From assembly GCF_002127325.2 (NCBI RefSeq), contig NC_035448.2, positions 90,100,546-90,164,545 of the forward strand: a stretch of DNA of 64,000 nucleotides, in the 5' to 3' direction. Positions within the stretch are counted from its first letter, which is position 1, and every line of letters starts with the position of its first letter. Below are positions 10,018-21,955 of the stretch, one piece after another. Source of the DNA: Helianthus annuus (taxonomy: Eukaryota; Streptophyta; Magnoliopsida; Asterales; Asteraceae). The position numbers and the translations under genes were made by a program. Under the pieces are notes generated by a model. The model saw nothing but the letters and a program-made list of their open reading frames with translations, searched no databases and had not been told where the DNA came from.

Positions 10018-11297
10018 TGTCACACCCCGGCCGCGTATAACATGCAACCGCGGCGGAAACGCCGGGGAGTGTTGGGACAGAATTAATTGTTTCAAATCCA
10101 TGGCAATTGAAGTTTCGTTTTATTAATCAAACATGAAAGTTTACATTGTTTGAACAAGAACCAAAGAGTACATAACATAAATTAACTAGTTCTTGTCTCG
10201 TTTTAAGTCACTAAGGCACAGGTCCGCCTAAGTATGTCTTGATAAGTCCTATGCATCATCTCCTGAAAACACATGTGAAAATAGGTACGTCAGCACAAAA
10301 ATGCCTGTGAGATACATAGGTTTTGTGAAAACAGAATTCATGACTTATGTTTGATAAAATGTTTAGTCATGAACCTTGTAGTTTGCTTTGTCTTGTAAAT
10401 CATTTGAAAAACGGTAAGATCAAATGATATGTATAAATAAGAGAATAATGTATGGTTAAATGAATAACCATGTAAACTGAGTTTGTATAAGATATGTTGT
10501 TTGTAAATCAATGTCTTGTGAAAAGTGTGTTATTTGTATAGAATGTTATATGTCTCAAATTGAAATGATTCAAGTAACGCTACGATATGTAATACCATAC
10601 AAACACTTATATATAGGAAGTACCAGCGGCGTATCCACCATGCTTGTATCATATTACACATGCCTCGTTACTTAGATCACTTACTCAAACCAAACCATCA
10701 AGATGTAATGTTTAACAATTGTAGAAATGTTTATGTATAGTCAACTGTATATTGTCAAATGTAAATCATGTCAACAGATACAACTGGTTCACACGGTTCA
10801 ATGGTTATGAACGGTTCATATAATCAATGGGTTAAGACGGTTCACATAGTCAAATGGTTACAACGGTTCAAAATGTAGTATAATGTGTTCATATGCTGGA
10901 TGAGCATATGCAACAGAAATGCAATGTAAAACAATGTACTAAGTATGCACACAATGGGCGTACGTAGCATGAAATGTATTGTAAAGTGTTGTACTAAGTA
11001 TGCACACAATGGGCGTACGTAGCATGAAATGTATTGTAAAGTGTTGTACTAAGTATGCACACAATGGGCGTACGTAGCATGAAATGTATTGTAGAGTGAT
11101 GTACTAAGTATGCACACAATAGGCGTACATAGCATGAGATGTATTGTAAAGTGATGTACTAAGTATGCACACAATGGGCATACATAGCATGAAATGTAGT
11201 GAAATGTGATGTACTAAGTATGCACACAATGGGCGTACGTAGCATGAAGTGTATTGGAATCATGTACTATAAATGTACTAATGAACATAGCAAGTAT
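10018..11297 (-). repeat. 5' LTR of element B (B1), first part
   Basis: Starts TGTCACACCCCGG in plus reading, next to the primer site, and is interrupted at 11297 by solo LTR B2. It resumes at 35748. The sequence on both sides of B2 joins to match the same stretch inside B2 itself (near 18470-18500). The joined LTR is about 3.35 kb. It includes the sequence TATATAGGAAGTACCAGCGGCG, also seen in B2 and, inverted, in B3. Confidence 0.88.
10936..11260. repeat. 55-bp minisatellite in LTR B1
   Basis: Six tandem copies with a 55-bp period (the word ACTAAGTATGCACACAAT starts at 10938, 10993, 11048, 11103, 11158 and 11213). The other B-family LTR B2 has only weakly related, degenerate repeats at the same place (18230-18480), so the array expanded or was homogenised in B1. 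Confidence 0.92.
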
Positions 11298-11414
11298 TGT
11301 CACACCCCGGCCGCGTAAAACAACAAACCGCGGCGGAAACGCCGGGGAGGTGAGTAGCGACAAAATTATTGTTTCAACAACCATGGCAATTAAAGTTATG
11401 TATTATTAAAATTT

Positions 11415-11430
11415 AAAGTTACATTGTCTT
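11415..11430. repeat. Target-site duplication of LINE L2, left copy
   Basis: AAAGTTACATTGTCTT, repeated exactly right after the poly(A) at 17178-17193. Confidence 0.92.
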
Positions 11431-11750
11431 GGTACTCGCCAATAGGATACTTTACAGTGTTCATTATCCGAATAAGGTGTGATGGCTCTGGGCGAAAACG
11501 GCGACTCCTAGAAACCCTAACTTCTTGTGCCTCCTGATCCTCTTCTTGATTGATCTGGGTTAGGTATTGAGGTTTTATCGATCCTTCTGAGTAAGGTTTC
11601 TTGATTCTACCTTGGTTTCTAATCTTTTGAAGTCAGGAATAGGGTTTTTTCGTTTGTTTTTTTTCTGGTTAGGGTTTGTCGTCCATTCGTCCTAGTTTCT
11701 AGTCTGTTTTGATCGTCTGTTACGTTGCATGTTTAGTATTCTCAAGTGTT

Positions 11751-13286
11751 ATGGCGTCCAATCAGTTCAAACCGCCGGATATTTTGGATAAATCGATAAA
11801 CCCTAGCATAGGGTTTAACAAGTCGGCTGAGATTGATGACACAACACCAGGAACGGCTCCGATTAAGGGTATTGGTCTTAGGGTTACTAACATTGAAGGT
11901 AATCCACTCATGCCAAGGAGAGGTTTGTTCCATACTACGAATGCGTCGGTTATTGATGGTCTGTTCGAGACATCAAAACCAGCGGATCTTGAACATATAG
12001 GAGAGGGTTCTAACAACACGTTATATGATAATATGTTTGAAGATGAGGCCTATCAGACTAACGACATGGGGGAGTCAGAACCAGGTAATACACCCTTCAA
12101 GAAGTCCTATGCTAGCGTTGCCGAAGCAGGTGTGAGTAGTAAGAAAATTAACTTTCGGATACTGAAATCTGACACTAAAGTTGAAGGAGCTGATGTGGTT
12201 ATCCCAGCCGCATCAGTTAAAAAAGTCCAGAACAGATTTACAAACACAATTTACGGGTACTTTCTAGGGAAGAGGCTGCCTTTTCCTATTGTTGAGAATT
12301 ATGTGAAGAATACTTGGGCAAAGTATGGTATTGCTAAAACAATGATGAATGCTCACGGATTTTACTTCTTCAAGTTTAACTCGCAAGAAGGCATGGAAAA
12401 AGTGATGGAAAATGGCCCATGGTTGATCCGTAAGATCCCTATCATTCTGAATATATGGAAGCCATCATCCAAACTGGTAAAAGAAGATATTAAATCAGTT
12501 CCGATCTGGACTAAACTGCATGATGTTCCAATAGCAGCGTTTTCTGAGGATGGGCTGAGTATGATAGCCACTAATGTTGGTACCCCTAGGATGTTGGATT
12601 CATACACGGCTTCTATGTGTGCTGAATCATGGGGGCGAAATAGTTATGCTAGAGCGTTAATTGAAGTAAATGCTGAAGAAGAACTGAAGGAAAGTGTTGT
12701 CGTTGCGATCCCGTTAGAGGATGAGGAAGGTTATTCTAAGAGTTTGCTTAAGATTGAGTATGAGTGGCAGCCCCCGCGATGTAATGGATGTAAGGTTTTT
12801 GGGCACACGGATGCTAAATGTCCGAAGCAAGTCATCGTTCAAGTTAAGGAAAATGGTAACAAATTGGAAGATGGGTATGAAGTGGTAAAGAAGAAACATC
12901 AAGCGAAACAGGGTTTCCCTACGAAGAAGCAAGGTACGAGGTTTGAATATCGACCGATCCCAAAAAATGCTAAACAGGCTCCTCGTGTAATTAATGTTAT
13001 AGATGAGTTAGAAAAGGTGACAAAGCCTGTTCAACCGATGACTGATAATGCAGTAAAAACGAGCAACATGTTTGATCTTTTAAGTGATGTTAGGGACGAT
13101 ATGAATAATAATCCTGGCTGTAACCAAAGGGAAACGGATAATAAGGGTCAGCACGAGAATGTTGATGACTTTTCTGATGACGAGGAAGTTCAAGAGGTTT
13201 ACAATGAAACGATTCAATCCATAGTGGGAAAGCCGAAACATACTGAGGGGGCAAGCACTCCCGGTGAAAATGTTTCCCATGTTTAG
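11751..13286 (+). CDS. LINE L2 ORF1 protein
   Basis: 511 residues from ATG at 11751 (MASNQFKPPDIL). The frame is open for 14 codons upstream (hydrophobic MIVCYVACLVFSS), but the homologous start in L3 is also preceded by an unrelated hydrophobic extension, so I treat that as 5' UTR. The DUF4283-like domain spans about residues 150-280 (NTIYGYFLGKRLPFP, FYFFKFNSQEGMEKVM, NGPWLIRKIPIIL). One CCHC knuckle follows (CNGCKVFGHTDAKC), then a Lys-rich basic stretch. The likely role is RNA binding and RNP formation, as for plant LINE ORF1. The stop overlaps the ORF2 start by 8 nt (ATGTTTAG, 13279-13286). Confidence 0.85.
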   Translation: MASNQFKPPDILDKSINPSIGFNKSAEIDDTTPGTAPIKGIGLRVTNIEGNPLMPRRGLFHTTNASVIDGLFETSKPADLEHIGEGSNNTLYDNMFEDEAYQTNDMGESEPGNTPFKKSYASVAEAGVSSKKINFRILKSDTKVEGADVVIPAASVKKVQNRFTNTIYGYFLGKRLPFPIVENYVKNTWAKYGIAKTMMNAHGFYFFKFNSQEGMEKVMENGPWLIRKIPIILNIWKPSSKLVKEDIKSVPIWTKLHDVPIAAFSEDGLSMIATNVGTPRMLDSYTASMCAESWGRNSYARALIEVNAEEELKESVVVAIPLEDEEGYSKSLLKIEYEWQPPRCNGCKVFGHTDAKCPKQVIVQVKENGNKLEDGYEVVKKKHQAKQGFPTKKQGTRFEYRPIPKNAKQAPRVINVIDELEKVTKPVQPMTDNAVKTSNMFDLLSDVRDDMNNNPGCNQRETDNKGQHENVDDFSDDEEVQEVYNETIQSIVGKPKHTEGASTPGENVSHV

Positions 13287-16200
13287 CATAGCTTCGTGGA
13301 ATATTAGAGGGTTGAACCGCCCTCTTAAGCAAAAGGAGGTTCGTGAAGTTATCCATCAAAATGGGATTCAGGTGTGTGCAATTATTGAATCTCATGTTGA
13401 TATTAGTAATCTTTCCAGTGTTTGTAAAAAAGTTTGGAGATCTTGGGAATGGACATCGAATGGCAATGTTTGTCAAAAGGGTACTCGTATAATCCTGGGG
13501 TGGAACGCTAATGAGGTGGATATCATGGTTCTAGCTCAATCGAATCAAGTTATTCATGCTCAAATTCAGTTCAAGAGGGATAAGAAATCTTTATTTTGCT
13601 CGTTCATATACGCTGACAACTACTATAAAACTAGGCGAGACCTATGGGAGAACCTTCGTTACCATACGGCCCTTGTTCATGATAAGCCATGGGTTCTACT
13701 AGGGGACTTCAACTCTTCTTTGAATCTAGAAGATAACTTGTTTGGTTCGTCTAAAATTAATACGGGCATGCGGGATTTTAAAGAATGTATTGAAGATGTG
13801 GAGGTTTTTGATGTCAATAGCTCTGGCGTTCATTTCACTTGGAAGCAAAAACCAAAAAAGGGAACTGGTGTTATCAAGAAAATAGATCGGATAATGGCTA
13901 ATGTTCATTTTACGGACATGTTCCCAGCTGCGTGTGCATACTTTCACCCGAACAGGATTTCGGATCATACGCCATGTATACTAAAAATTCCATCCTTGTC
14001 GAAAGAAAAACCAAAACCTTTCAAATTTGCAAACTTCATTGCAAATAAGAAAGAATTTCTGGAAGTAGTGACCGATAAGTGGAATGAGGAAGTGATTGGG
14101 TGTCATATGTTCAGGTTAACGTCGAAGCTGAGATCGTTAAAGGTGCCTCTTAGGAAGTTGCTTCGTGACCAAGGCAATTTACACAAGAAGGTGGATAATT
14201 TACGCAAAGAACTGGATAAAATTCAGATCCAGTTAGATAGTGATCCGAATAATGTAGAGTTGAGAGACAAGGAGGCCGTGACATACAAAGATTTTATGGA
14301 AGCGTCAAGTGATGAAGAATGTTTCCTCAAACAAAAAGCTAAAGTTGAATGGCTCGGGGCTGGAGATGCGAACACAACGTTTTTTCACAACTCACTCAAA
14401 AGCAAAAACCATCGCAGCAGAATTGAGATAGTTAAGGATGTTAATGGGACGCAACATGAAGGTATAGATGCTGCTAAAGCGCTCCTAGATCACTATGAAA
14501 ACTTTCTTGGCCAAAGAGTAAATAATTTGGTGAACCCTACCCCTGAACTTTTTGTCAAAAAGCTGAACCCTGACAAAGCTCAGTTGATGGTGAGGGAGGT
14601 GACGAATGAGGAAATAAAGAATGCCATGTTTGATATTGGGGACAATAAGGCTCCGGGCCCGGATGGGTTCTCGTCTGTCTTCTTTAAAAAAGCATGGAAC
14701 ACGGTAGGGAGCGATGTTTGTCTTGCGGTTAGGGAATTTTTCAGGAATGGTAAACTCTTAAAGGAGGTAAACCATACTATCATTGCTCTAATCCCTAAAA
14801 AGTCCACTCCGGAGTATGTCACGGATTATAGACCAATATCTTGCTGCAACACGATATACAAATGTCTGAGTAAAATAATCACCAATAGAATCAAGCAAGG
14901 GTTGCAGGAGTTGGTTAGCATAAACCAATCGGCATTTATCCCGGGCAGGAGAATTACTGACAACATTATGCTCACGCAAGAACTGATGCATAATTATCAC
15001 AGAAATACGGGACCGCCTAGATGTGCTTTTAAAATCGATATTCAGAAGGCATATGATACAGTTGATTGGAGTTTTTTGAGACGAATCATCATAGGGTTCG
15101 GATTCCATGACCGTATGGTTGCATGGATTATGAAGTGTATCTCATCCACTACGTTCTCGTTGAGCATTAACGGTAGCTTGCATGGTTTTTTCAAAGGTGA
15201 AAGGGGGCTCAGACAAGGCGACCCGATGTCGCCCTACTTGTTTACCCTCGTGATGGAAGTTCTTACTCTTCGGCTTGATCACATGGTTGCTTCTTCATTG
15301 AATTTTCGGTTTCATAATAAATGTGATAATCAACGAATTGTGAGCTTATGTTTTGCTGACGATTTGTTTATGTTTGCAAGAGGCGAGATTAAATCGGTCA
15401 AACTTGTGCTAGAAGCTCTTGAAAGTTTTAAAAACATGTCAGGTTTAGTTCCAAGCATCCCTAAAAGCACGGTTTACTTTGCTAACGTGACCAACCAGGT
15501 TAAACAAAGGATTCTGGACCTTGTGTCGTTCAAAGAAGGTCACCTTCCTGTTAAATATCTTGGCGTTCCCCTTATTTCCTCACGGTTAGTGTATAAAGAT
15601 TGCCAGATTCTTGTTGAAAAAATGGAAAATAGAATCACGTATTGGGGAAACAAGTTTCTTTCATTCGCGGGAAGACTTCAACTCATCAGATCAGTTCTGT
15701 CGTCTATGCACGTCTATTGGGCATCTGTCTTTATTTTGCCAAAGCGTATTACCAAGGAGCTCGAAAGGAAAATGAAAGATTTTCTATGGAAAAGCGGCTC
15801 AGTAGGGAAAGGTAAGGCAAAGGTTGCGTGGAAAACTATATGTCGGCCTAGAGAGGAAGGGGGTTGGGGATTAAACGTGTAGACGATGTGAATAAGGCTT
15901 TGATGACCTTTCATGTGTGGAGCCTCTTAACTAATCGAGAGTCTCTTTGGGTTAAGTGGATTCACACATATAAGCTGAAACAAAGGTGTTTTTGGGATGT
16001 TCCGATTAAGCAAGGAAATACGTGGGGGTGGAGAAAAATCTTAAAGCTTAGACCGATTATCCGTGAGCATGTGTGGTCAAAGATAGGAGATGGCATGGCG
16101 ACATTCGCTTGGTATGATAAATGGTCCCATGCGGATCCAATTGGGAGCTTTATTACGCCAAGGATGTTTCAACAAGCGGGTTTTGGCATTAACACAAAGC

Positions 16201-16952
16201 TAGCGGAAGTGGTGAATGATGGTCAATGGTTATGGCCGGAGGTTTGGCTAGACACATACCCGGCTCTAGCAAATATGCAGATCCCGAGTTTAACGCCAAA
16301 TAAAAAAGACACCGTTGCCTGGATTGATAATAACGGAAAGGAAACAACATACTCATCCAAGAATGTTTGGGATACACTTCGGTTAAGCAACCCAAGTGTA
16401 AACTGGTATCGAGTAGTTTGGTTTTCTCAGTGTATACCGCGTCATGCATTTCTCATGTGGCTAGTGATTGGGAACAAGCTGAAGACGCAAGATAGGTTGA
16501 AGCCTTGGGAGGTTGGTGGTCCCGTAAACTTGCGGCTGATGTGTTGTCCTTTGTGTCAGCACGGTATTGATTCTCGAACGCATTTATTCTTCGAATGCCC
16601 TTTTTCGACACAAGTGTGGATGATAGTTAAACCCATGGGAGCAATGCAACACATCTCGGATAAGTGGGAGGACATTTTTCAGCATCTTGTTCTCACATCA
16701 GGTTCAAAATTAGCAAAGCACGTTATTGGAAGGATTCTGGTTGCAGCGTCCGTTTATCAGATTTGGCTAGAAAGGAATTCCAGGTTGTTTGCGAGCACGC
16801 AACGCTCAACTCAGCAAGTTGCGGATGCGGTCAACTCCTCGGTTCGATTGAAGTTGGTAACTTTGAAGTTCAAGGATTCGAGACAAGTGGTGAAAATTCT
16901 TGAAGATTGGAAGCTGCCGAAAGGGCTAGTAATTTACGATCAACTAGGCTAA
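13279..16952 (+). pseudogene. LINE L2 ORF2 (endonuclease-RT) with one frameshift
   Basis: Starts at the ATG overlapping the ORF1 stop (MFSIASWNIRGLNRPLKQ). The endonuclease has the catalytic Glu in IIESHV, then LLGDFNSSL and ISDHTPCIL. RT has KAPGPDGFSS, INQSAFIPGRRITDN, FKIDIQKAYD, GLRQGDPMSPYLF and LCFADDLFMF. The C-terminal zf-RVT-like region has MCCPLCQHGIDSRTHLFFEC. One base is missing in the G run at 15859-15863, shifting the frame near the codons for EEGG. The second part runs from about 15864 to 16952. With that base present it would be about 1,224 residues, matching the 1,223 of L5. Confidence 0.9.
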
Positions 16953-17177
16953 TATGGTTGTGTTAATGCTCAGATCTAATTAGTGTTCGTCTAGGATGCT
17001 AGTCTGATTTGTTTGGTGTCTAGTTGTGGTTCGTGCGTTAGATGTTTTTCTTTCTTGGTTGTACATTTCCCCGGCATGTCGGGGATTTGAATTGGTAGTC
17101 GTCTCTGTCTACCACTTGTTCCTTTTTGGTTTTGTTGTGATATAAAATTTACCAGGGTGAAACCTTTACCCAAAAAA
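16953..17177 (+). other. LINE L2 3' UTR
   Basis: T- and G-rich 3' UTR ending in the family signature ATAAAATTTACCAGGGTG then CTTTACCC and poly(A). The terminal signature is the likely RT recognition site for first-strand priming (inference from conservation in all five LINEs here). Confidence 0.75.
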
Positions 17178-18691
17178 AAAAGTTACATTGTCTTTGAGTT
17201 CAAACTAAACTAACATAATAACTGTCTTTTAAGTCACTAAGGCCCGAGTCCGCCTAAGTGTAGCACAAACATCCTTATGCATTAGCACCTGAAACACATG
17301 TAAAAATAGGTATGTCAGCATAAAAATGCCTGTGAGATACATAGGTTTTGTTTATGCAGGTTCATGACTTGTATTTGAAAGAAGTGTTTAATAAAATGAT
17401 GTCATGAATCTTGTAAAATGTTTTTCTTTGTAAAATCATGTGAAAATCGATATGAAAATCAAATGATAATGAATGAACAATGCATGGTTAAATAAATAAC
17501 CAAGTGAAAATGAGTTTGTATAAAAATGTGTAATTTGTAAGACAATGTCATGTTTTTGTATAAAATGTTTCATGTCTTGTCCAAGTGGTTTATATAACGC
17601 AACGATGTATAATACGATAAAAGCACTTATATATAGGAAGTACCAGCGGCGTATCCACCATGCTTTTATCATATAACACATAGCCTCGTTACATAAGTCA
17701 CTTATCAATAACCAACCAAAATGTCTTGTTCCATGTCAAAATGTATATGTGTAAACCGTGTACAATGTCATGTGTATCATGTATAACCAATGAAATGCAT
17801 AGCAAGTAGGAAATCATCTACTTAACTATGTTATGATGTCTAATGTGAAAACAAATGTCATGTATGGTGAATAACTAGAAGTTACTCAACCCCATAGAAA
17901 ATGTACAAAACATGTTTTTGAATAAACCTAAGTTTAAATCAAATGTTATGCTTTGCAGAAAAACAATGCTTTATGATTACAAACATTTATGCAGTAATGT
18001 TAATCGCATACATTCAAGCCTTGCGACTGTGGCGACAAACCCTTAAACGAATTAAAGGTTTATCTAAATTATGTTGTCGGATTCTGTCATTCCCAACTTC
18101 CAAACAAACCTAGGAAGTCGGAAACGGGAGTTGTCAATTCCTATGGTACCATTACATAGTCCGAGCGGCGTGATCAATGTTAATGAATGTATTATTGTCC
18201 CGATTGAACATACCAAATGTCATAACCAATGTAGCATGTGAAAACCATGTACTAGGAATGCTAAGTAAACATGCCTAGTAGAAATGTTCATGTAAAACAA
18301 TGTGCTAGCATGCTCAGTAAACATACATAGCAAAAATGTTATGTAAATCAATGTGTTCCATATGCTAAGTAAACATATGCAATAAATGTGTAACAAATCA
18401 ATGTGCTAGCATGCTTAACATACATAGCAAAACATAGTGAAAGCATGTACTAAATATGTACTAGATGAAATTAGCATGTTTATGTCATAAAAACAAGAAA
18501 TGCACAAAAGTAACATGTATGTACATGTGTATCACCCCAAAATATTTGAAAATGGTAAAAGAGGGGAACTATGTACTCACTTGGGATTGCTAATTAGTCT
18601 TGAGAATAAGACCAAATTTAAGCTCCAAGGGTCACGGAATCAACCGGCACCTAGTATAGGTAACTATGTTAATAAATCGGCTCCTAATTCG
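17178..18691 (-). repeat. Solo LTR B2, middle part
   Basis: LTR sequence between LINEs L2 and L3. It matches B1 10140-11300 and 35753-35935 (AAGTCACTAAGGC, AAAAATGCCTGTGAGATACATAGG, GAAGTACCAGCGGCG). It contains a degenerate approx. 55-bp repeat region at 18230-18480 with words such as AATGTGCTAGCATGC. Confidence 0.85.
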
Positions 18692-20541
18692 ATGAACCGT
18701 TGATTGAAGCCAAACCCATGAAGGATGTCACGAAGAAAATCCCAGTCCACCGTGTCATAAGCCTTCTGAATGTCCACCTTGAAAGCACATCTTGGAGGGC
18801 CGACTTGCCGGTGATAATTATGCATGAGTTCTTGAGTTAGAAGAATGTTATCAGATATTCTTCTCCCCGGCACAAACGCCGATTGGTTATCACTAATTAT
18901 CACATTAAGGCCCTCAAGAATCCTGTTAGTGATGATCTTGCTAATACCTTTGTAAATAACATTACAACATGAAATCGGCCTGTAGTCCGTAACAATACTA
19001 GGAGTGGCCACCTTTGGAATCAAGGCTAAGAACGTATGGTTTATCTCTTGGAGCAGTCTGCCTGATTCAAAGAAGTCGAGTACTGCCATAGTGACATCAG
19101 ACCCGATGATCTCCCAAGATTTTTTAAAAAATTCAGATGTATAACCATCCGGACCCGGGGATTTATTCTCATTAATCGAAAAAATAGCACCCTTTACCTC
19201 TTCAATAGTGACTTGCCTACACATATGAGTAGCGACCTGAGAACTGAGCTTAGTAGAAATGATACTCGGATCCAGCTTCTTAGACACATTCCCTTTATTA
19301 CCAAGAAAAACTTTAAAATGATCAACTAAAGCATCCGACACCCCCTCACCTTCATGATGATTACCTTCCATATCTTTGATAGTGTGGATTTTGTTAACAT
19401 GGTTACGGCATTTCACAACATTATGGAAATAAGCCGTGTTGGCATCCCCCACTTCTAACCACTTCTGTTTAGCTTTCTGTTTCAAAAACCTCTCTTCATC
19501 AAGAGCAGCTTCTTGATATCTTTTCAAACAGGCCGATTCAGCCTCTCGAAGATGATTATCATTTGGATCTTTATCTAGCTTGCTTTGAAGAGTATCCAGC
19601 TCTTTTTTAATATCACCGACCTTTTTATGGATGTTGCCTTGTTTATGTAAAAGAGATCTAAAGGCATGCTTCAAACCCTTTAATTTTTTCACAACCCGAA
19701 ACATAGGAACCCCATCCACATTACTGGTCCAACCCCTTTGCACAATCTCCATAAATTCCTTCTTATGAACCAACATATTAGTAAACTTGAAGGGTTTTGG
19801 TTTTGCTTTTTGACTAGAGGGCAGCTTCAAAACACATGGGCAATGATCCGAAACCCCATAGGGCAAGTACACTGCATGGCCTTCCGGAAAAACATCAGTA
19901 AAATGAACATTTGACATAACTCTGTCCAGCTTTTTCCGAATCCCCACTCCCATTTTGGATCGCTGGTTCCAAGTGTAATGGATACCGCTAGCATTAACAT
20001 CAAACACCTCCAAAAACTCGACACAATCCTTAAAATCGGTCATTGCAGCATTAACAGTAGAACTCCCATAGCTGCCTTCGTTCTTTATAACAATGTTGAG
20101 AGCAACATTAAAGTCGCCAAGAATAATCCAAGGGGAGTTGTTGACCAGCCCCTTATGCATCTTCAACGACTCCCATAGCTGCCTTCGTTCTTTATAACAA
20201 TTACTAGCATAAACAAACGAGACATACATCTTCTTTTTATCATGTTTTAACATGATCTGAGTATGCATGACCTGGTTATTTGCATCAATCACCATAACAT
20301 CTATATTGTCCATGTGCCACCCCAGAATAATTCTAGTGCCTTTCGAACACATCGCTCCATTCGAAGCCCAATCCCAATTCCTAAATACATTCTTACACAC
20401 CTTGTCCAAATTTGCAACCTTTACATGAGACTCCAAAATGGCTAACACCTGAACCCCGTTCGCTTTTAAAAACTTTTGAACCTCCTTTTGTTTCAGAGGG
20501 CGGTTCAACCCCCTAATATTCCAGGAAGCTAAGCTAACCAT
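18692..20541 (-). pseudogene. LINE L3 ORF2, N-terminal half
   Basis: About 616 residues from ATG at 20541 (MVSLASWNIRGLNRPLKQ) to the inversion joint. It has the complete endonuclease (AILESHV, ILGDFNVAL, VSDHCPCVL) and the first RT blocks (KSPGPDGYTS, NQSAFVPGRRISDN, FKVDIQKAYD). After FNQRFI the frame runs into flanking LTR sequence and stops at 18664. A 33-bp exact repeat (20062-20094 and 20169-20201) gives the odd residues VIKNEGSYGS just after the GDFN motif. The other LINEs have a different sequence there. Confidence 0.9.
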
Positions 20542-21955
20542 TTGTAACCTTCTCAGCAGGTGTGCTTGCACCTGTTTTATTTCCCGAATCTCCTTTCATA
20601 AGGTTCGGCATCCCCTCACCCGAAGCAAGTCTAACCTCCTCCACATCCGTCTCTTCCTCTTCATGTACCCCATTCAGCCCACTGAAAGAATTCTTGATTT
20701 CAATAGTCGGACCTTTAGAGGAACTAGGTTTGTTCACTTCCTGCCTATCATTTATCTTTTTAGGTTTGTATATCACTTTCGGTTTCTCCTTAACATGATA
20801 CTGTTGCTTTGAAACTTTTTTCCTGTTATTACCATATTGAAACCCTTGATCATCCACTTTATTCTTCCCTTTGTTTCCCGTATCAACCCTCTCGACACTA
20901 ACCTTCGGGCATTCCTCAACTGTGTGACCAAAAACCTTGCAAGTATTGCATCTAGGTGGCTTCCATTCGTATTCAACTCTTATGTTGCTCTTTAAAATCC
21001 CTCCATCCTCTATATTCGGAATAGCAATCATAATGTTATCCTTAGTTTCCTTCTCCGCATCAAGCTCTATGATCGCTCTAGCAAATCCACTCCTACCCCA
21101 TGACTCGGTGCACATTTTAGCTGTTTCATTATCAAGCACTTTCGGGACCCCAATCTTTGAGGCAATTAAACTCAAACCGTCTTCAGTGTACGCTGCTAAT
21201 GGAACATCATGCATTTTAACCCACACCGGGATCTTTTTTAATTCCTCTTTTTTCAGTTCCGTGTTTGGAGACCAATAGTTCAAGAATAACGGTATGTTCC
21301 TTATGAGCCATGGCCCATCCTGTAAAACTTGATCCATCCCCTCCTTAGAGTTAAATTTAAAAAAGAAAAAACCTTTCCTGTTCATCATGCATTTCTGAAT
21401 CCCATATTTATCCCACCTATTTCGAACAAAATAATCTACCACAGGGAAAGCTAACCTTTTTCCTAAAAAATAACCAAACAAGACATTTGCAAACCTATCT
21501 TGAACTTGCTGGACAGATTCAATAGGTATCATTACATCAACATCATCAACTGCCGGAGCGTTTTCTAAGTACCGAAAATTTACCTTCTGCGATGATTGGG
21601 ACGATGTAAGTTTTGCAGCATACGATTGCCAGGCTCTATCTTGATTAATAGATTGGTCAGTACCTCCACTAGACTTCCCTGCCATACCATCTACAGCAAC
21701 GGTAACAGGAGTAGTAACTTTCAACAATTCATCAATCACATTGATCAGTCTTGGTTCCTGCTGATTATTCTGAATAACCCCTCGTCTAGGCATTACCGGA
21801 TTACCATCAGTACTTATCGGCCTCCCCTCAAAACCCTTACAAAGCCCAGGTATTTGAGTTGAAGCCGGCAGCCGAATAAACACATCCCCATGCAGCCTTT
21901 CTGAAAATGATTGAAACCCTAAATCCTCCAACCCACTATCACGACTCTTATCCAT
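20534..21955 (-). CDS. LINE L3 ORF1 protein
   Basis: 473 residues, intact, from ATG at 21955 (MDKSRDSGLEDLGFQSF). The frame is open upstream to 22024 through a hydrophobic stretch that I treat as 5' UTR. The DUF4283-like domain spans about residues 150-280 (NVLFGYFLGKRLAFPVV, FFFFKFNSKEGMDQVL, GPWLIRNIPLFL). One CCHC knuckle follows (CNTCKVFGHTVEEC), then a Lys-rich tail. It ends in GASTPAEKVTNG, similar to L2 and L5, and its stop overlaps the ORF2 ATG by 8 nt (20534-20541, ATGGTTAG). It is intact although its element was broken by the inversion. Confidence 0.87.
   Translation of the reverse strand: MDKSRDSGLEDLGFQSFSERLHGDVFIRLPASTQIPGLCKGFEGRPISTDGNPVMPRRGVIQNNQQEPRLINVIDELLKVTTPVTVAVDGMAGKSSGGTDQSINQDRAWQSYAAKLTSSQSSQKVNFRYLENAPAVDDVDVMIPIESVQQVQDRFANVLFGYFLGKRLAFPVVDYFVRNRWDKYGIQKCMMNRKGFFFFKFNSKEGMDQVLQDGPWLIRNIPLFLNYWSPNTELKKEELKKIPVWVKMHDVPLAAYTEDGLSLIASKIGVPKVLDNETAKMCTESWGRSGFARAIIELDAEKETKDNIMIAIPNIEDGGILKSNIRVEYEWKPPRCNTCKVFGHTVEECPKVSVERVDTGNKGKNKVDDQGFQYGNNRKKVSKQQYHVKEKPKVIYKPKKINDRQEVNKPSSSKGPTIEIKNSFSGLNGVHEEEETDVEEVRLASGEGMPNLMKGDSGNKTGASTPAEKVTNG

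Larger units (their letters stand above)
11431..17177 (+). mobile_element. LINE L2, near full length
   Basis: L1-clade LINE of about 5.75 kb, flanked by a 16-bp target duplication. It has a 5' UTR of about 320 bp (including GATCTGGGTTAGGTATTG, shared with L3), ORF1, ORF2, a 3' UTR, the 3' signature near 17150-17171 and a poly(A) of about 10. ORF2 carries one frameshift, so this copy cannot move by itself unless that base is a sequencing error. Confidence 0.92.

Noticed and set aside
10936..11260. CRISPR-like array
   Set aside because: The 55-bp units are directly tandem, with no unique spacers, and lie in a plant LTR.
11709..11750. Signal-peptide-like N-terminus on LINE ORF1 (also at 21956-22024)
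   Set aside because: The hydrophobic extensions of L2 and L3 are unrelated in sequence and precede the conserved start. They are open 5' UTR.
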